DNA from: Chrysogorgia sp. JL179-B06
Taxonomy: Eukaryota; Cnidaria; Anthozoa; Scleralcyonacea; Chrysogorgiidae
Assembly (NCBI GenBank): GCA_035772405.1
Contig: JAYKKM010000147.1
Location: forward strand, 3,485,001 to 3,549,000
Length of the DNA stretch: 64,000 nt
Reading direction: 5' to 3'
The position numbers were made by a program, and so were the translations under genes. Shown piece by piece: positions 23,445 to 38,400 of this stretch (position 1 is its first letter; every line of letters begins with the position of its first letter). The notes beneath the pieces were generated by a model. The model saw only the letters and a program-made list of their open reading frames with translations. It had not been told where the DNA came from and did no database searches.

Positions 23445-26400
23445 TCTATCATCTACATTTTAGAATTGACGTGCTGCTTTGAAACCAATACCGAAAAGAG
23501 TAGAAACTTTAAAATGAATAAGTACATAGATATTAAGTACATAGATATTGCCATAAAAATTCGCTCGAGCGCTTCTCGTTTCCCACCACAATTAGACATT
23601 AAATTGTCATTACGCTTTACTTATAACTCGCCCAAAAATAACCCACCAACATGAAAATAACAAATACTAATCGAATAAATCGTTTAGCTTTCGCTTCGTT
23701 TTGATTTTGGATTCCGAATCAAAAATCAAAAAGTACGCTTAGCTGAGTAACCAGGCAGATCGTGACATAGCCCCTTTAAGAATGATTGCACGATAAGATT
23801 TAGACATTGTAAAAAGATTTTTATTGAAATAACATCACTTGGTCACAACTCATATCGAAAACTTGAACAGTATTTTTAAAGAAACTGATATTAACTATAA
23901 GAGGATGATCGCGAAGTGCAAGGAAGTGGCTATGAGAGCTTCATTTTATATTTATATACGCCGTAATAAACACTGGACATATCCGCCTTTGTTAAAGTTT
24001 TATTAGCAACGTTTTATTGTTTTATTTAGTTAGTAAAGTTTTATTGTAAATATAGTATAACTTCTTAAATATGTTGCCTGTTTATCTCTGTGGATTGCCC
24101 TACGTTACGTATGGAGAGAAACACAGAGTTGATTTATTCTTAAGATTATTTTGTAATATTGCTTCAATCGATTTTCTGAAATAAAGTTTCCATTATTATT
24201 ATTATTATTATAATTATTATAATAATAATAATAATAATTATTATTATATACATGCATTGACTTACTTGACTGTCTTTATACATTTCATCGGAGACTGTAG
24301 CAGCTAACCTGTTCTGACGCGATCTCTCTTCTTTGAGATTGTCTAGGTCTTCATCTAATTTCGCCTGTATTTCTTCAAGGTCTTCCTAATGACACGGATA
24401 AACGGAAAAAAGTTAGAGAACTTCGTCAATGATTATGATATGCCTTGAGGCACGATACTTACTAGCAACGTATAATACTAAATTCTCAAGGGGAGGGGAT
24501 TCAGAAAAGAAACAAATAATAAACGAAACTGCAGCCTGTTGATATCAGCCTTAGCCTCAAAGCGTCTCTGCTTCTCCATACCCCGTTCCACAGGTCCTCC
24601 TGGTATCCTAATATAACGACTGAACACGAGTCAGCTGTAGCACGGATATACTTACGTAAGTCACTCCCTCAAATTCGTTTACTACAGTTGCATTTTCATC
24701 AGTTAATTCAGTCGTACAAACGGGAAGTGTTTCATCGGACGTCACGTCATCGTTATGCACACAATAAGTTGAGCTGACAGAACCAACTTTACTATCGTTA
24801 GCTAGATTCATACCATCTTGCCTTTCCAACGTACGACTTTTCTCTATCTTAGAAACATCGACTAAATTCTGAGAAACAAAAACATCACTATCCACATCAT
24901 CCTTAGTAGTAGTACAAGATGTTTCTCTTGTCGTCGAATTCCCTTGATTAGAAAGTAATTTTTCAATCAACATCTTCTTCAACTTGATTTCATCTTCTAT
25001 TTCGTTAAGTTCTGCATCAGTTTCGCCAACATTCATAATTTCATCAACATTCATTATTGTGTGGTCATCTTGCGGAGTAACGTCTTCCATGACATCTGGT
25101 GAATTAGCTTGAAATGAACTGGAGTATGCAACAGATATCTCACTATTTTTTTCTTTCAAAGGCAAGTCATTAGAGTTGTTGTCGTCTTTAGTTTGCAAGT
25201 TGTCGTATTTAATGTCAATAGTTTTCTCATGAATATTTTCCATATGCGATTCTTCCATTGAAACACTACAGAGTGCTGGTTGAACAATAAGTTCGTTATT
25301 TCTTGGAGTTTTTGAGTTTCCTTCCCGTGTAGGTGAAAGATCAGACGCATCTACAACATCTAGAGAATTATGACCAATACTACTGTCTCCAACGTCAGTG
25401 CTGCTAGCCTTCTCGTCTAATGCCTGACTTACACTAGCCGCCGCTACCTTGTCCGAAACTAGCGGCAAACTTGTGATAATGAACGGTTTCTCGTCTGGAT
25501 CGTTGTAATTATAACATTCACGAAAAAATCCTCCAGCCTGCGTATCCTCTTCAACTTTGTTATCTGACAGAAAGTTAAGTAATAATGAAAAAAAATAAAC
25601 GAATTATATACATATACCTCACTCGCGAGGGGATACAATAACATTTTGAAAAGGTGTGTTCTGATTGACTATAAGCCGCGTGTTTCTATTTAACAATTAG
25701 AAAATTGCCTGCGGGTCTCTTAGCCTGTGCGCAGTTGCGCGAACGCTACGTGTCTCTATTTAACAATTAGTCACTGAAGTCGACGAAGCGGCGAGGTAAA
25801 TTAACGATAATCACCGAGACTGAGGTGATTAATTGTTTTAGTACAATTTCAGGCCTGAAGTGAATATCCAATTGAGACGTTTTAAACAGACAGTTTGAAC
25901 TGTGTTAGATATAATTTGTAAACCCAATGCTCGATGTTTTCTTTAAGCTTGACAGCTTTCAAAAATACACTAACGATCAAAACTGACGTAAAAATACTAA
26001 TAATTATAGATAAACAACTTCCTCACCCTTAATCTTGAGAGAATCTGATATATACAGTGTCTTTATGCTAAGTTTTTGAACCCTTTCGACGATTTATTAG
26101 TTATAATAGTGTAGTCGCCATTTTGAAAATAATTCGTCAGTCTGGTCACACAAAAACACTTTTTCAAGTATGATTTCTAGTGATGTGAATAGTCACCGCG
26201 TAGCGCGGTGACTATCGTCTCAGAGTTACTGGCCAGTCAGCCAATCAGAATTCGTTTCAGCTCAGAAATTATACTAAACTGTGATAGGGACATGAATGAC
26301 GTCATTTCAACAGGAAACATTTCTATTTGTGAAATAGAAACATGGAAATATGGATTCCCGCCATTCCTGAAGTCAGACGAAAGGTTGCTAAAACCTTTTT

Positions 26401-29400
26401 CTTTGTATGCATTTTTTAAACATTTTAAAAAGAGTAGCTGGCCTTCTCCGTAGGCAACTCGTATATTCCAAGGTATATGTCTTGGACGGGGCAGGAACCT
26501 TGAATGGGGCCGGGTCAGAGGGACGAAAGTCTGGAAGTTTGATTTCCAAGGTGGATATACTTAATGAAGGAATATGGTCGGAGAGAACAGCAAAGGGATT
26601 CAGTATAGATCATATCCATGAGTTGCCAGCGGAGGAGGCTATAAATTCAAGCGATGTTTTTATAAAATACTTGGGAAATAACAATAAACGCGCTTAATAA
26701 GCGAGTCCAATTACATGGCTGTTATTGGAGCTAGTTGTGTTTGCATTAAATTATGCGATGGCATAAGTCAGCTGAAGCTAGTGTTAGGATTTGAGTTTTT
26801 CGTAATACGTTTTCTTTATTACCTAAAAAACATTGTCCTGCACAAAACTAAAATCTTACCTTCTGGCTTGCTTGTTTCTGCACGTTTAATTAAAATATAA
26901 TGCCCGGTTTCCTCGGACATTATTTTTTGAGATTGAATGATAGAATTTCCGTCCACGCCACTGTGAGAAACATCTTCTACCAAATCACCAGCTCTTCGTT
27001 TATTCATCTCTTTTCGTATTGTGTCCAATCTTTGTGTAAGCTTTCCACGTTTTAGAAGATGGTTCAATTGAAAGTCAGAAAATTTACCACACTCCTAGAA
27101 GGCAAAATAGCATAAAGATCGTAGAGTATCGTACATCAAATGAAATTAGTGAAATTCATGAAAGGAAGATAAACGTCAAATTGTTAGATTAAATAAAGTA
27201 AATGTCGTTATTATATACAGTATCTGAGCAAGTTCTCAGGTTGTATGCAAAATAAAGCACGCTGATTGGTAGCCACCAACAGGTTCGGAATCCTACCGGG
27301 AGGGCAATACGCCGGCTTTTTTTAGAGCGCAAAAATATCCAACAATATAATGTGCTGGAACATTAGCATGAATCGAAACGAACAAGTGAATAGTTAAAGT
27401 AAACGGCAACATCTGAGATGAAAACATACAGCGTTAAAAACAGAAAAGAAAAGGAATTAAAATACACTTATACTCCATTCCTTGTCAACCTCGTTTGCTC
27501 GGTCTAAAAAACCCAGGGAAATACTTTTCCGTATACAGATCTCACACTCGGTTAATGAGTCGTAAACCTGATAAAATATACCTCAAGCCAATAAAGGATG
27601 TATGCAATTGACTGGACTCTAATATCTGCAACACTTTATAACTTACAACAAAAACGGAAGAAAACTCAAGGAAATAAGACCATAAACATGGACTCCGCGT
27701 CTCCTTTGATTCCGCCTCCATCAGTTTATCTACACAGTTACTGTCCCCATTTTATGCTTGAGGTAAATTGGTAGTCTTTAGTCTTTCAGTCCTACAATGT
27801 TGTGTACAGATTACTGCGGCTGGCTAGACAGAAACTGGTAAACCAACGCCCTTCTTATTTGCTGCAAGACCTCATAAAATAACATTTTGAAAATGTGCTC
27901 TGTGGTTGGCTAAAAGCTGTGTTTCTATTAAACCATTAGTCAACTCTCTGTTACACTAAAACTGTATAGAAACTCAGAAAAGTTCCCACCATCACATACG
28001 CCATCTTGAACAGTAAAGAGAATTTACGTTTTGATGACATTTATAAAGAAACGCAACTACCTGTAAGTGTGTTTTTATCGGGAACGCTATTCATATGTGT
28101 TTCCACTCAGTTATAAAACCACTTGCAGTAGACGTTTGGGAGAACTCGAAATCGAAAGCTCGCCGCGATTTCTCATTCTTCCAAACTTCCACTCGTGTTT
28201 CTATAACTCTATGGAAACACGGAAACAGTTTTCTATTTCTTAAACAGAAGATTTGGTGAAAATTCAAAAACAATGTGATGAGTTACTGAGGTTCATACCT
28301 CGGGCATATCCACGGCCTGGTACCGAGAGTGTCTCTTACTTTTTTCGTGTATTTCAACGATGATTTCATGCTGTATCTCGGGAGGAAGTTTCCTGAAATC
28401 TTCTGAGTCAATATTCACTCCTTCTATATCCTTAAATAATAAAAGGCAACCAACAATGATAATATTCTGCATTACTTTTTTATTAATCGTGAACGGGAGG
28501 AATCCCATGCATTACTGCAATTTGATTTTCCATATTTCACCACGGTAACGGAATGCCACAAGCTAAACTCAGTTTTATACCGATTTTGCTTTATTTTTTT
28601 AATGAAAAATGGGAAAATTGGATGAACATGTTATTTGACCAACTTCACGACCATGTGATTTTATATACCGTACCGGGGTAATAATGTTAAGGGGGGCGTT
28701 TACCCCATATCGTTGTGGGTATACACTAGAGTACCTTAAAAAAACCAAAAGCACTTATACTGCTGGTATTAACTACGTTAAGCCTGCAAAGTTCAAAATA
28801 CTATCGTCTAACGGCCAGTTAAGATCTGTCCAACAAATGGAAGGAAGGCAATTGTACAAAAGACTTATGCTTACACTTATCATTGCTGTGTTTGTACGCG
28901 AAGAAAGGAAATTTTCCAGATATTTTTTGCCCTTTCCAACAAACTCCAAATTCTCAATCATTAGCGAGAAAATTTCATCTGTTTTCATGAAGATGACACA
29001 CAGGATGATTTTTTTAATTTCAAAATAGTGTTGAAGATTATATAAAAAGAAGAAAACAATTAAATTGGAAGAAAGTAGGAAGAGCCTATCAAAGTCGTAA
29101 TCAGTAAATTGAAATGTCAACGTATCAACGTATAGTAAATCGCTTTGTATTCAATAAGAATAATTGAACGTTGCGCATCAAAATTTGGTTATCTTCATAT
29201 CCAATCTCTTCTGAGCCATGTAAAAACATTTCAATTACTGTGGTGGGGAGCAACCGTGTAGACAAATATTTATTCTCAGTTCTTTGACTTCTTAATATTT
29301 TTATAATATTTATTCGACTGATCTAATTACTTTTATTGACTTCTTTTAGACTTGTTTCGATATTGTTATTCTTCTAGGGGCTTCGGTGGTCTAGTGGTCA

Positions 29401-32400
29401 GGGCCACTGCCTCCCACCTCTGAGGTCAAGAGTTTGAATCCTGTGTTCGAACATTTGATCGCACGTGGAAAGAGTTGGTCAACACTCTGCCGAAAGTCGT
29501 GGGTTTTCTCCGGGTTCTCCGGTTTCCTCCCACAGGGAAGTTGACAGGGCAGGTTAGGATAAATGTTTAGGAAAACTAACGATGATAAAAACTGTAAAAA
29601 TAAATAGCTAAGGTAATTATTTGATTGGAGTACTGGATACTAGGTACTGAATATAATAGAATAAATTGTCGATGTTGTAAAGCGCATTTGATCATATACA
29701 CATGCTAATTTGCGCTATATAAATAGTAAACTTTTCTGATACCATGACTATAAGAAGTTTTACCTGGAAATTTTGGGCTTGAATCAATGATTCGTCCTCA
29801 GAAGAGCTAAAGATAACAAAAATAAAAGGGAACCTTAGTATACAGTAATTCGTTGAGATATTAAATTGTTCTCAAACTCCCCCAGTCTTGAGATGAGATG
29901 TACATGTACTTACATGTATGAATAATACAATGGGCTGGCTGCATAGCATTTACACGTGTAAATACAAGTACGGTGCACGTACACGTGCGAGTACGAGTGC
30001 AAGTACGAGTGCAAGTGCAAGTACGAGTGCAAGTGCAAGTACGAGTGCAAGTACGAGTGCAAGTACGAGTACAAGTACGAGTGCAAGTACGAGTGCAAGT
30101 ACGAATGCAAGTACGAATGCAAGTACGAGTGCAAGTGCAAGTGCAAGTGCGAGTGCAAGTACGAGTGCAAGTACGAGTGCAAGTACGAGTGCAAGTACGA
30201 GTGAAAGTGCGAGTGCAAGTGCGAGTGCGAGTGCAAGTACGAGTGCAAGTGCAAGTGCAAGTACGAGTGCAAGTACGAGTACGAGTGCAAGTACGAGTGC
30301 AAGTACGAGTACGAGTGCAAGTACGAGTGCAAGTACGAGTGCAAGTACGAGTGCAAGTACGAGTGCAAGTACGAGTGCAAGTACGAGTGCAAGTGCAAGT
30401 GCGAGTGTGAGTGCAACTGCAAGTGCAAGTACAAGTACAAAAACAAGTACACGTGCAAGTGCAAGTGCGAGTGCAAGTGCGAGTGCAAGTGCGAAGTGCA
30501 CTATATTCCAATATTACGCAAAGAAAAGATGCATGTGCTATTAAACAAGTGCTGTAATTTAATTATACTATACGATAAATACACCAACCTCTTCATTGCT
30601 TTTTCGTCTGGTAATGGAGGTAGTTCAAACAAATCTCGTCCCTCTGCTTCAATTACTGTAGCCGCGGATCTATGGCTGAAATGTAGTGAAATATTTAAAA
30701 TTAAAATTAAATTCTTTAAAGTTTAACAATCTCTATTAGATAAGTGATTTTCAACTGATGTTTAGTACAAAATATAATTTAAGTACAGATCTAGCAAATA
30801 ATTACCTTATACAGTAGTAATTACAATTTCTGTACCAATAAGAGGTTTTGAATGCGCACAATATAATTCTCAAAAAACTGTCCTTACAGTAAACGACATA
30901 GCTAACTATCAGTACACACACACAAAATGATTTACTGCATTACCTTCGTCTTCCAGTCACGTTCCCAATTGCATGTGATTTGATGTACTTCCCGAGTACT
31001 TTTTGGGATAATTTATGTGCATTGCGATGAGCTGACAATCTGGTTTCTCTACGTGCTGCCTGGAATGAATAAGGAATACACTATATAAAGATGTGGATAA
31101 AGACCTACATGTAGCTGAATTTGTATGCTGATTAAGATTTAAAAATGGGAAGTGCAGTGTATGTGTGACCAAACATTTATTGAGCTCTTGATGTACAAGT
31201 GTTCAGATTGCTCCTACGTCCTGCATTGCAGCTTAAATGCATGACTATACGTAACCACCTTTTACCACAAAGGTAAATCGGAGTTTTTTTATTGATATAG
31301 TGAACATTCAGAAAGGTTTTGTAAAATAAAATGGCAGATTAATAATCATCTTTTGAACATCCTGGTCCAAAAGAAAGGCTTGTTGGTAAAAAAACATACC
31401 CAATTTGATTTATTGGTACAGCTGTTTATTGCTGCGAAGAAGCAACACTAATCTCCCTGTGTTGTGTTTCCTGTGTTTTGTATTATATGAAAAACGCACT
31501 TCACGGATGATGATTCTCGGAGCACTCAGTACTCACCAGTTTGGAAATGCACCAGCCATGCAACTTTCAAAACAACAACATACAATTTCCATATTTCATA
31601 TCGCTCACAAGGATCAATCTCACGAGGATCAAGGTTTTAGATTCACCAATTATGCTTGTTTGGACAGGCTTCAAAACATTTTATTCCCTGATAGAGCAGG
31701 TCATGAAATTTTTGAATTCAGTTTTAAAATATTCCCGACCCAGTAAACCCTACAAATAACGACCGGTCCCTAATTTAAAGTTATCAGGGACAATACCAAG
31801 GAATTGAACAAAATTTCAGGAGATTTGGATACAAATATTTTAATTATTTTTAAAATACTTGTTGAAATACTAATGCAAGTCGATTTTTTGTCATTTAATT
31901 TGGATATCTCACGTTCCATTTCCAACAACGTTACTGATGTCAAATAGGAACTATTGTATTAGATGTAATAGATCAAACACGAGAAAGAGTGTTTCATCCG
32001 ATATCCAGTTCCCGAGAAGTAGGTTGAAAAACGAGGCGATAGCCGAGTTTTTTAACCGAATTCGAGGTGACTGGATAGAGAATGGAACACTCTTTCGAGT
32101 GATTGACATTATATATCGAACGAATCAGTATTTTAAGAGAAATTTGAGGTGGAAATTGTCAAAATCCTATGCTAATTAATACCAGGTATCCAGTTGTCGG
32201 TCTCGGTACTGATTTCCTTTGTTTTTGGCTCATGAATTATCAATGAGGTTGAGATATTTAGGGTTGAATTGATGAAAAAACACAAGGGAACTACGTGAGA
32301 AACCTGCACTATTTTTGTTCGCCCAAGCTAGACAAAACCAATCACTTCAGAGGGATTAAATAAAAGAAAAACGTTTGTTAAGCCCATGCATGGGCAACCA

Positions 32401-35400
32401 TGGACAACCCAGAGACGTAAGCTATTTCCACTGATAATCCATTTTCGGCATCGATCTCTTTTCGACGCACGTGTGCTCTCAAAATTAAATGTTATAAAAA
32501 ATTTAAAAAAAAAATTAACAATGGATACTGAGCACAACACTTTCAATTAATATACATTCATGTAATTTACAGTATGGACTATGGGGTGTGTGGCATAAAG
32601 TAAACAGACAAGTATACATACCATTGTTTTCTTTTTAAGTTCTGGAACACCACCATCAAACACAAAGATTGGTTTGATTCTGTAAAATAGTAGCTTACAT
32701 ATCCTTTGAAACAACAATACAAGGTGTGCATTGGGTATAGTGTTGCCATGCTGATTTTTCATGCCGTAGAGAGCTTGATTTAACCATACACTAATGTCTA
32801 TTCACAATAAATTTTATGTTAAGAAAATTTACACATTTACAAAAGTGTGCCCAACATCCTTTAAAGTAGTATGCTATTTGTGCCATTATATATCAATAAC
32901 ATGATAGCACTGATATCCTATTGCATGATATTAACATTCATGCAAGAGTCAGGGATAGCACCCCCTGATAGCCCTGCGATTCCTGACCATACGCTGTATG
33001 GATCCGCACCTAATTGAGCACGGTATCCTGAGCCAATTCATTCTTTGGAGGGTGTAGCTCTGTCGGATGGGGTTTACGCTAATAGCTGAGGAACAGTTTA
33101 CAGGACCCAGATATCCACCAAGACAGGAGCGGTCTCAAGGTAGAGCATCCCCAGGCGAGCCTATATAAACTCCCCAACTAACTTGTTACAATGTTGCCGA
33201 GAATTACCCTCTCCAACGCCATCGCCATCCTCCAGCTAAGCTGGAGAAGGGATTCGAGGCACTAACCCTGCCCAAAGGCGTTTTCCCACCCCAAAACACC
33301 TGCAGGATTAGACCAGGAAACGCGTCGTGGACAGTAACACGGGTGGAGAAGTACGAATATCGAAGGGAGGCATCGCTGGACCAACGACCAAATGTGTTAC
33401 TGAGGTGATGCGGTAAGCCAGCCAAGACGGGGAAAGTTACCTAACACACCTCGATGGATAGAATGGACCGGGGCCAGCTAATGACGATGAAAAGAGAAAG
33501 CGGTGATGAGCCTCGGAGGTGGAGATCTGGTGACGAGCACCGGAGATGACAATAAGGCGAAAGGATGGCGACCAAGCAGACACGCTGGCTATAGACAGAC
33601 CAAAAAGTACTACACAGCCTCGATGGGTGAGTGACCAGAGGCCTGAAGACAATATCTGCGCGGAAGAAGTTTCCGAAATGCGACGAAGTTGTCCGAACAA
33701 GCGAACTCACTGACCCGAAGGCAACCAAAAATCTGTACAGCAAACCGTTCGGAACCTCACGTGGCCGAGCAGCGGCGTTCCTGCAACCGAAAGCGAGATA
33801 AAGCGTCAGCCACGCTGGCCCCGACAACGGGTACCAGCTCCAGATAGATAGATAAATTTAATTTTAGTAGGGTAGCCCATTCAGCCAAAGCTGGTTTCAG
33901 CGGCCCTACATTATTAACTAAATATATATGAAAATAACGAATATCCTAAATTACAGGATTGAATTAAATATAAGGTAGAATGCAAAACTTAAGTTACAAA
34001 AGCTAAGAAGTGATTACGTATTTGTGTTTTAAAACTGTTCAGCGACGAGGATTGTTTAATCTCATTAGGCAGATAATTAAAATGATAAGCAGCTGAATAT
34101 TTAAAAGATTTCTTAAAAATTTCAAGTTTAGGTTTGGGAAGGTAAATGTTGTTAGATTGTCTTGTGTTACGTCCATGGATTGATCTATTTAACACACAAT
34201 ATTGAACAAGGTATTGAGGAACCATATCATGTAGACATCTGTATACCAATATACATTGATGCATAATTCTCCTGGTTTCTAAGTTGATCCATTTCAGCTG
34301 TGATGTGGCGATACTGGATGATGAATTTTGTGTTATTACTTGAGCCCCTTTATTTTGCATGTTGAGAGTATTTGTAATAAAGCAACCAGCACTCAGGGAA
34401 CCCAAAGTTGTATCAGCATAATCCATCAGCGGTTGAATTAAGGTATTATAAATACATTTGGAAGCACTAAGAGTAAGGCACGATCTTATTCTTTAAGCCT
34501 CAATCGATTATTTTCTTTATTACAAATACTCTCAACATGTTCCTTCCAATTCATACACTCGTCAAAGATGATACCCAGGTATTTAAAATTTTTAACGCGT
34601 TCTAATAATTGACCCTCTAAAGATATATTAAAATCATTCGTGTCACAAAGATTTCGCCTTGTGCCAAACAGCATACACTTTGATTTTGAGAGATTTAGGA
34701 TCAATTTATTACGTATAGCATCCACTGGACCATCTTATTAATATCCTGTTGTAGTATACCAGCTACTGCCAAAGACAATTTCCCACCGAAGTAAATCACC
34801 GTATCATCTGCATACATCATAATGGAACATTGGACCAAAACGTATATAAATTGAAAAAACGTATATATGATGGAACTGAGTTCAGCAAAGTCAGTTTCGA
34901 CAGGGCGGATGCTTGAGTCTCGAATACGGAAGATTTTGCCGTATGACTCATCTTCGGTGTTGCCGAGGCCGCCTTTTGCTCTTTTCAAATGGCATTTTGG
35001 CAGATCGTTTATATAAATCACAAACAACAGTCATGGGCCAAGGATTGACCCCTGGGACACTCCGCAATATATTTGCAGATTGTTTGATATTTCGTTCCCA
35101 TACTGTGTTCGTTGAGTTCTTGTAGTTAAGACTGGCCCACCGAGAAACCGGGAAATTTCCCGGTGCGCCCCCTCGGTTTTGCCGTTTTGCGCCCCCACGA
35201 AGACAATTAGTCAAGCGCCCCTTTCATCTAATTTCCCGGTAACTTTCCTGCTACCAGTCCGCCCCTGAGTTAAGTATTCGCGAAACCAGGAGATGCTATC
35301 ATCTCGAATACCATAATGATCCTGTTTACGTATAAGACATTCAATCATGGTTTACAAGTTAAACGCCTTCTTTAATTTAAATTTATGAAAATAGTTCCTG

Positions 35401-38400
35401 TGATCAATTTTCCATTCATATTTTTTAATTTATGATCACTAAAAAAGGCCAAAGCCGTCTCTGTCGAATGCTTTTTTCTGAACCCAGATTGATGTGAATT
35501 TGTACAGCACGTTCCATAATTTTTGAGATTAAAGGTAAGATAGAGATGCCAATTTTTAGTTGAATAATAATTATCTCTTTCATTCCTTAGTTTAGCTCAG
35601 TAACTGTATTGCGGAGCTTTTTATATGAACTCCAGTGGACTTCTTTATTGGTTTTAATTGCCATGCGATGTTGGCCGCTGTTTCATCAATTCTTTAATAC
35701 AGTAGGAGTAATCCAGGGGAGAGTTTTACCACGAACATGACGTTTAACAGCAGGAGCATGCTTGTCAGCAATTACCATAAATAGGTCCTTAAATGAGATC
35801 CAAGCCGCATCTACATCATTCACAAGTTCTAATACTTCCCAAGGGACATGATTTAGATCACTCTTGAATAAATTTATGTCAAATGATTTATAATTTCGAC
35901 TTTCGATATACCTTGGAGATGGTGCTTGTAATCGGTGAAGTTTTCGTATTCCATAAATAGCACTATGGTCTGAAAAATCCACCTGAATTACTCCAGATAT
36001 GTAATGCTCCGGTCTTGTTGTAAAGAAAAGATCAATCAGTGTTCTCGAATGACTCGTAATCCGTGTGAAATCACAAATTATCTGGTATAAATTAAGTCAT
36101 GAAACCGCATGGTAAAACCGCATGAGAAAACGTTTAGTTGTTGAGTTTTCACTCGAGGTTTAACATCAAAATTGAAATCCCCAATAAAATAGTTTCCAAT
36201 CCATCAAGAGATAATGATGACAATATGAAATCTGGATTATAAACTCTCATCAGAGCCCGGTGATCTATATAACGATCTAATTAACAGTTTAGCACTATTG
36301 CTAGGTTTAACCTTAATTAATAAAGCCTCTATTGTCGTTGCTGTCGAAGTTAGGACATCCAGTTGATCAGTATGGACAAGTTCATATTCCAAATTTTCGT
36401 CACTTATAGATTGCAATTCCATCACCAAATCGATCTCTGTCGTTTCTTATATTATATCCGGTAATTGACACCTCGTACTTGCTAAAGGAATCATCCAACC
36501 ATGTTTCATTCAATGCAAGAATATGCGGTTTATGAACGCTGCAGTAAAGGCGAATTTCATCCATTTTATTTCGCAAACTGAAAATATTAAGATGGTGTGC
36601 TCGCACAGCCTTGGAAGCGATTTGACTCCGAAAAAAGAAGCCACAGAGTTGCCTGCGGAGGAGGCTAGGGAAGACCGAGAGAGAAATGAAGGAGACGCCG
36701 GTCCAATCCTAAGAAAACAGATATCCATCAGGTCGCGCCTCAAATTGCGTGAGACACATCGGGACAGCAGCCTTTGTAACTTCAGATACATCAGGCGCCA
36801 TGGCAATTGTAATCTGAGACAAATGAGTTGTAGCAGCAAATTGTACATGTACCTGAGACCCACGAAGTGCATTGGTAATTATAATCCGAGACACATCAGA
36901 AGCGAGTGCAACCTGACATACAAATACAATGCGGCGGCAGTTGTGACCTAAAACAACACCCCAGCGGCGGCAGCAAATGTAACTTGAGACACATCAGGTG
37001 TGGCATGGCAATTGGTCAGGTGTTGTGGCAATACGCTCCCCGAGACACATCAGATATGGTGGCAATTTTAACCTAAGGCCCTGTTTACATGGAGATAGGG
37101 TGACCCTTCTGGAAGGGTTGCCCTAGTAGAAGGGTTACCCTAGTCCATTGTCTTTCCGGGTTTCGTTTACATGTGTCCTAGGGTGACCCTGGGGGTAGGG
37201 TTAACCCTACCTCCATGTAGACAGGCGCAGCAGCAATTGGAACCTGAAACACATCAGGGGCATAGGCAATCTGAGACACATTAAGTACCGCGGCACACGA
37301 AATACTAAATTATGTTGTAGCGTTTAGCAGTATGCCGAGGACGAGCGGTAGATCCTACCAGGGATCAGCGCACAAAAACACCAACAATTCAGGTTGATAG
37401 AACACACCAAAATCCCATCACCTGGTAGTGAACCCTGCAATGGACAGCACCTGATAATAGTGGGGAAATCGGATACTTGCGTGCATGGCGTGGAACTTCC
37501 CCATCATAATTCGACGGGTCTGACCACGGACCACGAAGGTGTGTTCGGATGAAAGTGATTGTAACTTTAAATAACTAAATAAACCCTAGTTACCCCAGGA
37601 CCACACCTGGAGATAAGGCAGTACCAACAGATATAATTCATGGGCTATGGCCAGCTTAGACCAAGTAAACCCGCCACCGCGAGTAGTAAGTCGTTGACGC
37701 CATGGACAGCGTAAACAGTATACAGTAGTAATATATTGCACAACGAAATAATAGCACAATTAATCACAATCCATTTATTAGGGCTTTTCTAGAAAAGTGA
37801 AAGTTATGAAAAATAATGCCAATTTATATTAACATAATGTGTCTTGTTCAGAAATTTAAAAGCACTAGTAAAAGCCGGTTTAATGAAAAAAAAAATCAAA
37901 AAAAAATCAAAAGTTTGCGGTTATTCACAACACGACGACGGGTATACTACAGGGTGTATAAAAAAAAACGAGACCTTTAGAAATTAACCTATTGTTGTTA
38001 AGCACAAGATTTTATGCTCCTGGGAATTTAAAATAGCTTCTAATCGTATGAAGGAGCATAACTGCATAACAAATTGTCAAAGTACTAATTAGTCATATCA
38101 TTAGGTTCAACTGACCACAGAGCAACGAGTTCATTTTACTGTTTTACATTATACCGAGACTCAAAGTACATTGACTCTCGGTATAATGTAAAACAGTAAA
38201 AACTCGTTGCTCTGTGGTCAGTTGAACCATTTTTATTCGAACTGATGATATGACTAATTAGTACTTTGACAATTTGTTATGCAGTTATGCTCCTTCATAC
38301 GATTAGAAGCTATTTTAAATTCCCAGGAGCATAAAATCTTGTACTTAACAACAATAGGTTAATTTCTAAAGGTCTCGATTTTTTTATACACCCTGTATAT

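Larger units (their letters stand above)
33845..36606 (-). mobile_element. Decayed CR1/L2-like LINE
   Basis: In minus-strand order it holds an endonuclease start (36400-36606, [14 protein letters not shown] and [12 protein letters not shown]), an endonuclease end (35686-35982, [14 protein letters not shown]), and reverse transcriptase pieces (34701-35027 with FVIYINDLP and the YADD box, 34486-34725 with [10 protein letters not shown]). A C-terminal region (33989-34426) follows. The 3' end carries TTAAATTTATCTATCTATC-like tandem bases. Frames are broken by stops, deletions and two insertions. It lies in ERCC5 intron 1, in the same orientation as the gene. Confidence 0.85.

Noticed and set aside
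25466..25468. Internal ATG in exon 8 as a gene start
   Set aside because: The reading frame runs on upstream to a good acceptor and links in phase to exon 7.
27497..27574. A 78-nt splice-flanked open stretch as an extra ERCC5 exon
   Set aside because: Phase would fit, but exon 6 joins exon 7 directly with the human spacing and this peptide matches nothing in XPG. An alternative exon cannot be excluded without RNA.
29861..30544. Five overlapping long open frames in the hexamer array
   Set aside because: Each is a two-letter peptide repeat in a different frame of the same intronic array; no independent coding evidence.
34948..35214. Minus-strand frame with a [11 protein letters not shown] end as a gene
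   Set aside because: It straddles the LINE and the 147-bp insertion, so it is a chimera of two repeats.
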